A DNA stretch of 64,000 nt from Ignelater luminosus (taxonomy: Eukaryota > Arthropoda > Insecta > Coleoptera > Elateridae): contig VTPC01091231.1 in the NCBI GenBank assembly GCA_011009095.1, positions 68,956 to 132,955 of the forward strand. Direction: 5' to 3'. Both the position numbers and the translations under genes were made by a program. The notes below the pieces were generated by a model. It did not search any database. It had not been told where the DNA came from and worked only from the letters and a program-made list of their open reading frames with translations. This document shows positions 58,519 to 64,000 of the stretch, one piece after another (within the stretch, counting starts at the first letter, position 1; each line of letters starts with the position of its first letter).

Positions 58519-60131
58519 AAGAGGTCCTTTGAAGAGTTTAAATCTTCTTTGGTCATAATGGAAGAAAAAGTCCGATGCAGTTCGTGTTCATCCACTGTTG
58601 TGTGCTGATATGGACTGTGCCGGATGAAACGCGAACTAAACCTATTCTACGTCACTGATGGTTAATAATATTTTAGCGAAGCAATGGAAAACAACAGAAG
58701 CTGTGTCCACTATAACACACGTACCATCAAGAGAATGGATGGATCTCTCTTAAAGCGAGATGTCAAGCAGCAGAAAAATCCCACATCGCCAGAACCAGGC
58801 AGCAAGAACTTCAAAAGATGTATTGCTCAGTATATACTAAGCTGCAAATAAGGGTGCAATAGTCATTATAGTCAAATTTCGACAAAAACTTGGTATTTAC
58901 CGCGACCGGTAATGTCCACGAGACAAAGAGAAACCGCTTATTCTCTTAAACGGCAAAGTTATTTTATTTTAGCAAATTTTGCTTAATTTTCTTTTAATAT
59001 TTCATTTTGATGGCCATAGTGAGATAGCTGAAAACACTATTCAGTGCTCTGTCGGATATTGAAGCAATGTACTGATAGGTCGGATACTGGACACTGTAAA
59101 TTAGGAAAAGAAAAAGACTAAATCGGATAGAAATTAAAGACAGAAAACATTATTCAAAATTTAAATATATCAAAAACACATAGACAAAAAAATAGAGAAG
59201 AAGAAACATTAATTGACTCCAAAACTTGCTACAACAGTTGCTCTAGATCTGTTGAAGGGTCCTACTTAAGTAGCTTGTTAATTTTGTTTTCTTGTAGTAT
59301 GTAGTTAGTAAATTTAAAGAAGAGCAAAGAATTTGAATGACTGACGGTAGCAAGAAAAGTCAATTTTGTTTACGGAGTTAAGAAAGTGGTTTGACACAAA
59401 TTAGGAACAATGTTGCCTTGTGGAATTCATCTAATTATGAAGGGAAAGAAGATAATGAAACTCCTCATTGTCACTGGCATACCTTGGAGGATAGAGAGAG
59501 GTACAAAAAACTTACTCAAAACAAAAAACTTCTCTTGAGCTACATTTGCTCTTTCAAAAGACAACCTGTGTCCTTTGGCTTTTCTAAAATTCCTACAAGT
59601 TGCTAATTGTTGTTGCAAGTATACAGATAAGACTTTTACCCGCGATCAATAGCTGACTTTTCAGGGCAGTTTAAGTTTGAGAGCTGGGATTTACAAATTT
59701 TGACTTGTCGTAGAAGGTCTAGGAATGAATTTTTCGTCATGGCATACTCGTAGAAATGAACAGCGATATACAACAAATTGTAGACGATCAGGATGGGATT
59801 GGTCATTGAAGATTCAAGTCAATTTTTTGCCGAAATACCTTGTGAAGGAAAATTTAACAAATTCAAAAATCAAAGTTAGACTGCAAGACACGTTCAAGAA
59901 AGTATTTTAAGAGTTCGGAAACACTTAACACCAAGAGGAAAGGGGTGAACTGAATGTACAAATAATTTCAACAAGTTGCAGTACAAGAAAAGACAAGACC
60001 AAGCTATGCTCAAATATTACAAGTGTAACACTAGATCTTCAAGTAAGATCACCAGTAGGAAACTTCTTTCAAAAGTGTAAAATTAGCAGACTAAGAACAC
60101 TTTTTGTGTGGTGAAGAACATCTTGAGAAGG
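58472..60131. repeat. 1.6 kb repeat copy 1, left of N gap
   Basis: It begins with a (GA)n tract (58473-58514) and ends GAACATCTTGAGAAGG at 60131. It matches 60232-61851 almost base for base. The main difference is about 51 bp near 59565-59615, present here and absent in copy 2. No gene is recognised. The small ORF at 59391-59606 has no known domain. Confidence 0.9.
58473..58514. repeat. (GA)n microsatellite
   Basis: About 20 GA units, ending in AAAGAAAGAGG. Confidence 0.95.
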
Positions 60132-60231
60132 NNNNNNNNNNNNNNNNNNNNNNNNNNNNNNNNNNNNNNNNNNNNNNNNNNNNNNNNNNNNNNNNNNNNN
60201 NNNNNNNNNNNNNNNNNNNNNNNNNNNNNNN
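60132..60231. other. Assembly gap (100 N)
   Basis: Exactly 100 Ns between the end of repeat copy 1 and the (GA)n tract that opens copy 2. The frames predicted through it have no meaning. Confidence 0.95.
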
Positions 60232-60282
<51 letters not shown>

Positions 60283-61851
60283 AGTCCTTTGAAGAGTTTA
60301 AATCTTCTTTGGTCATAATGGAAGAAAAAATCCGATGCAGTTCGTGTTCATCCACTGTTGTGTGCTGATATGGACTGTGCCGGATGAAACGCGAACTAAA
60401 CCTATTCTACGTCACTGGGATGGTTAATAATATTTTAGCGAAGCAATGGAAAACAACAGAAGCTGTGTCCACTATAACACACGTACCATCAAGAGAATGG
60501 ATGGATCTCTCTTAAAGCAAGATGTCAAGCAGCAGAAAAATCCCACGTCGCCAGAACCAGGCAGCAAGAACTTCAAAAGATGTATTGCTCAGTTTATACT
60601 GGGCTGCAAATAAGGGTGCAATAGTCATTATAGTCAAATTTCGACAAAAATTTTGTATTTACCGCGACCGGTAATGTCCACGAGACAAAGAGAAACCGCT
60701 TATTCTCTTAAACGGCAAAGTTATTTTATTTTAGCAAATTTTGCTTAATTTTCTTTTAATATTTCATTTTGATGGCCATCAGTGAGATAGCTGAAAACAC
60801 TATTCAGTGCTCTGTCGGATATTGAAGCAATGTACTGATAGGCCGAATACTGGACACTGTAAATTAGAAAAAGAAAAAGACTAAATCGGATAGAGATTAA
60901 AGACAGAAAACATTATTCAAAATTTAAATTTATCAAAAACACATAGACAAAAAAACAGAGAAGAAGAAACATTAATTGATTCCAAAACTTGCTACAACAG
61001 TTGCTCTAGATCTGTTGAAGGGTCCTACTTAACTAGCTTGTTAATTTTGTTTTCCTGTAGTATGTCGTTAGTAAATTTAAAGAAGAGCAAAGAATTTGAA
61101 TGACTCTGACGGTAGCAAGAAAAGTCAATTTTCTTTACGGAGTTAAGAAAGTGGTTTGACACCAATTAGGAACAATGTTGCCTTGTGGCATTCATCTAAT
61201 TATGAAGGGAAAGAAGATAATGAAACTCCTCATTGTCACTGGCATACCTTGGAGGATAGAGAGAGGTATAAAAAACTTACTCAAAACAAAAAACTTCTCT
61301 TGAGCTACATTTGCTCTTTCAAAAGACAGCAAGTATACAGATAAGGCTTTTACCCGCGGTCAATAGCTGACTTTTCAGGGCAGTTTAAGTTTGAGAGCTG
61401 GGATTTACAAATTTTGACTTGTCATAGAAGGTCTAGGAATGAATTTTTCGTCATGGCATACTCGTAGAAATGAACAGCGATATACAACAAATTGTAGACG
61501 ATCAGGATGGGATTGGTCACTGAAGATTCAAGTATAAGTCAATTTTTTGCCGAAATACCTTGTGAAGGAAAATTTAACAAATTCAAAAATCAAAGTTAGA
61601 CTGCAAGAAACGTTCAAGAAAGTGTTTTAAGAGTTCGGAAACACTTAACACCAAGAGGAAAGGGATGAACTGAATGTACAAATAATTTCAACAAGTTGCA
61701 GTACAAGAAAAGACAAGACTAAGCTATGCTCAAATATTACAAGTGTAACACTAGATCTTCAAGTAAGACCACCAGTAGGAAACTTCTTTCAAAAGTGTAA
61801 AATCAGCAGACTAAGAACACTTTTTGTGTGGTGAAGAACATCTTGAGAAGG
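60232..61851. repeat. 1.6 kb repeat copy 2, right of N gap
   Basis: It starts inside a (GA)n tract (60232-60278) and ends with the same GAACATCTTGAGAAGG as copy 1. It lacks the ~51 bp noted in copy 1 and differs by scattered single bases and small indels. After it, unique sequence resumes at 61852. Confidence 0.9.
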
Positions 61852-63886
61852 TGAGATATTAAGATTGGACTTTCCATACGGTTGCGGCTGGAGACTTTGA
61901 TTAGGAAGTGTGCCTGCATATTTCTTTCAAAAGCATGAGTTCCACCACTGGAAAAATAAATAATCTTGCCAGTCTCATTTCCTAGTCTCATTTACTGGAT
62001 TCAATTAAGAATTCAATTTTAGAACTTTTGTTTATTAATTCCAACCAAAATAAAGAAAATTCAATTAATGAAAGTACTTCAAGATACTTTTCATAATCAG
62101 AATGTTAATTATTACTTTCTGAAGATTGCTGTTTGGTAACTCACTGAGGCTTGCGTGATTAGAATTTAACTTTTAATTTTTGTATGGTTTCATTTAAGCA
62201 GAACTGAAAAAACTTTAGCCACAAAAGAAAAGCAAATTACAACGTTTACTCCCACACAAATTTCTAGCTTCAAGCGCCACTCATTACATTCCTATTAAAA
62301 ACAACAAATACCTAACTAAAAACTCTACCGCAACAACAGTTCCCAAGCCTCTTAAATTTAATCATTAATCATGTTCAAAATATTATTTTTTTTCTGCAAA
62401 ACACCTTTAGTTAATGTCAACTTAACCATCAGTTTAGTTACCTAAGCAAAAAGTTAAAAATTTATGCAACAGATTTAATTAAAAAAGAATCTTAACTGTA
62501 CATTAATAATTTGTGCACGTGGGTGCGCGATTATATAGAAGAGAAAGAAGAAAAAAGCCTTTGCGCTTCCTTCAAAACTCGATTAATAACTCGACAACTT
62601 GTTTGTAATAAATTTCACCATTTCTGGCATTGCAAACTACCTATTAATTAGATGGTGGTTTGCTAGTTCACTGACATGACTACCGCTATTCTAAATGAGC
62701 CTGGATAAATTGAAGTTCGAGTTTCCGCTTTTCATCTGGGAATTTGAATATTATGTTCTGTGAATACGTGATTGTTTCTTATTATTATGGAGAGACGGTG
62801 AGAAGGGAATTCCTTTCTTTGGAAAGATATTGCATTCAGGTGGTAAGGTGACATTTGGTGGCGCATATGTTCATTTTAATATCCATTGTTTGGTATGAAG
62901 GTATCCCCTTTATTATGGGAAAGGGATGAGAAATTTCTTTGTAATTCTAGAACGAGCCAGTTGGATTTTTGTTTTAAATTACATTATCGCGAAGAAGAAA
63001 TTGATCGACAACTACCTTTTCTCATGTTTTTTTTCAATATTTCTGTCTTAAGTATAATGGCTATCATAATGGTCATTTATGAAAGCAAAAATGATTTGGA
63101 TGAATTCTCCATCATTCTGATATTGCAAAACTTGATATCTAATATATCTCAGGTGTATATCGTTAAGTCCACATCCTTTAACGTTTATTTTTTGAAGAAT
63201 TGTTGATGACATTTAAATGAATGCTCAGGGAGAAGATTGAGAATTAACATAGGTATCTTACCTAGCAAATTGAATCTGAATTTTTTTCAGTTTCTATAGT
63301 TCGAAAGCGTTCAGACAGTTTACAAGAAAACCAAGTACTATATATAGAAATAGAAAACGTTTGATACAAGTTGACGCTGGAAAGACACCAGATAGCTGTT
63401 TCAGGAAAAACCCGAGAAAAACAGAATTAAACAACACTCGTAAAAACCTTGGATTTAACATCTGACATCTATCAAGGTTTAGTCGACGCTTTTGATGAAG
63501 TAATGTGCCTCTTGTCATTTTTCTCCGGCGATTCGAACTAAAGCATAACCACGTGCGTTCACAATTCTACTGAGTAACATGCTAAATAAAGGAATTGTAT
63601 GGCAACATAGATATGGGTGAGGTAATCGAGATCTTGGTACACTCAATAGGTCGAAGATTGTGAAATACTGGGACTCACATTTTCTCCAAATCGACGTGTT
63701 TCAATTTTCTTCGCCTATAGAGCCTCCTGTCTTGACAGTCTATTACTCAGGGACTCTTAATCTATGTTTATGCAAGTCCATGCTTAGGTAGAGTTTGTCA
63801 ATGGGTGTAGCGTACCTTCCTCCAAAATTTGTCCGTTTGTTTATCTGAAGACATTAGCTCCCTTGAATCATTTTCAAACTCAGAAA
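61852..63886. other. Unassigned AT-rich interval
   Basis: Contains CACGTGGGTGCGCG at 62517-62530, an E-box-like word. The plus-strand ORF 62886-63206 (106 codons) has a hydrophobic stretch (FLMFFFNISVLSIMAIIMVI) but no recognisable family, and its composition is what AT-rich DNA gives. The minus-strand ORF 63294-63518 is likewise unassigned. Confidence 0.35.
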
Positions 63887-64000
63887 AATCAATTTCAAAT
63901 TGGACTAATCAACTTAAGTTGAGACCAATCAACTTCAAATTGATACTAGGCAGCTTGATGAGTCTCAACTTAAAGCTAATTGGTTCAATTTGAAACTAAT
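63887..64000. repeat. 20-21 bp palindromic tandem repeat, continuing past the window
   Basis: The units read AATCAATTTCAAATTGGACT, AATCAACTTAAGTTGAGACC, AATCAACTTCAAATTGATAC(T), then more diverged copies. Each holds a near-palindrome; TCAACTTAAGTTGA is a perfect one. The array reaches the window edge, so its length is unknown. Confidence 0.7.

Noticed and set aside
60083-60368. ORFs with poly(RE) or poly(SL)
   Set aside because: They are translations of the (GA)n tract and the N gap.
62886-63206. 106-codon ORF with a hydrophobic segment as a membrane protein gene
   Set aside because: No family resemblance, no neighbouring exons, and T-rich DNA commonly yields such frames.

Overview
The window looks like AT-rich nuclear DNA from an insect, possibly a beetle. 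The signs are old insect-type transposons (Tigger/pogo, several Tc1/mariner lineages, piggyBac, hAT MITEs, Ty3/gypsy, RTE-like and Jockey-like LINEs), a short degenerate CCTAA array like the insect telomere repeat, and GT-AG splice signals with an AAAC-ATG start context. The species cannot be fixed from the sequence. Two runs of exactly 100 N show it is a scaffold. Family names and product calls come from protein motifs read by eye; no search was run.

I can support one intact protein gene. It is a two-exon plus-strand gene for a 330-residue secreted leucine-rich-repeat protein. Exon 1 (36299-36348) encodes a signal peptide and ends in a GTAAGT donor. A 6.08 kb intron follows. Exon 2 (42433-43375) encodes a Ser/Thr-rich spacer and about seven LRRs, and the reading frame joins exactly across the intron. 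On the minus strand near 55.0 kb, an 11-codon start exon with a GTAAGT donor may begin a second gene whose body is not visible.

Layout: 0.4-2.6 kb, Tigger relic abutting a mariner relic. 3.0-4.4 kb, GC-rich hAT-like MITE with a second hAT MITE nested inside. 4.85-6.07 kb, mariner-type element with both ends and TA flanks. 9.9-15.4 kb, mariner, a gypsy relic carrying a LINE tail, and piggyBac. 15.6-18.9 kb, hAT-like MITE and LINE debris. 19-24 kb, mostly unassigned, with GC-rich patches. 24.9-27.0 kb, MITE and a mariner relic split by a hAT MITE with a perfect 8-bp target duplication. 30.5-35.0 kb, GC-rich repeat, MITE, mariner and Tigger relics. 36.3-43.9 kb, the LRR gene. 45.8-49.3 kb, a diverged tandem array whose unit carries two copies of the palindrome AATTAGCTAATT. 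55.8-57.5 kb, LINE relics. 58.5-61.9 kb, a 1.6 kb repeat on both sides of an N gap, probably an unmerged overlap. The right edge enters a 20-bp palindromic tandem repeat.

Every transposase or polymerase gene here carries stops, frameshifts, deletions or lost catalytic residues, so the mobile DNA is probably inactive. The most unusual features are the palindromic array downstream of the LRR gene, the 9-bp-periodic GC-rich MITE family, and the two assembly joins.
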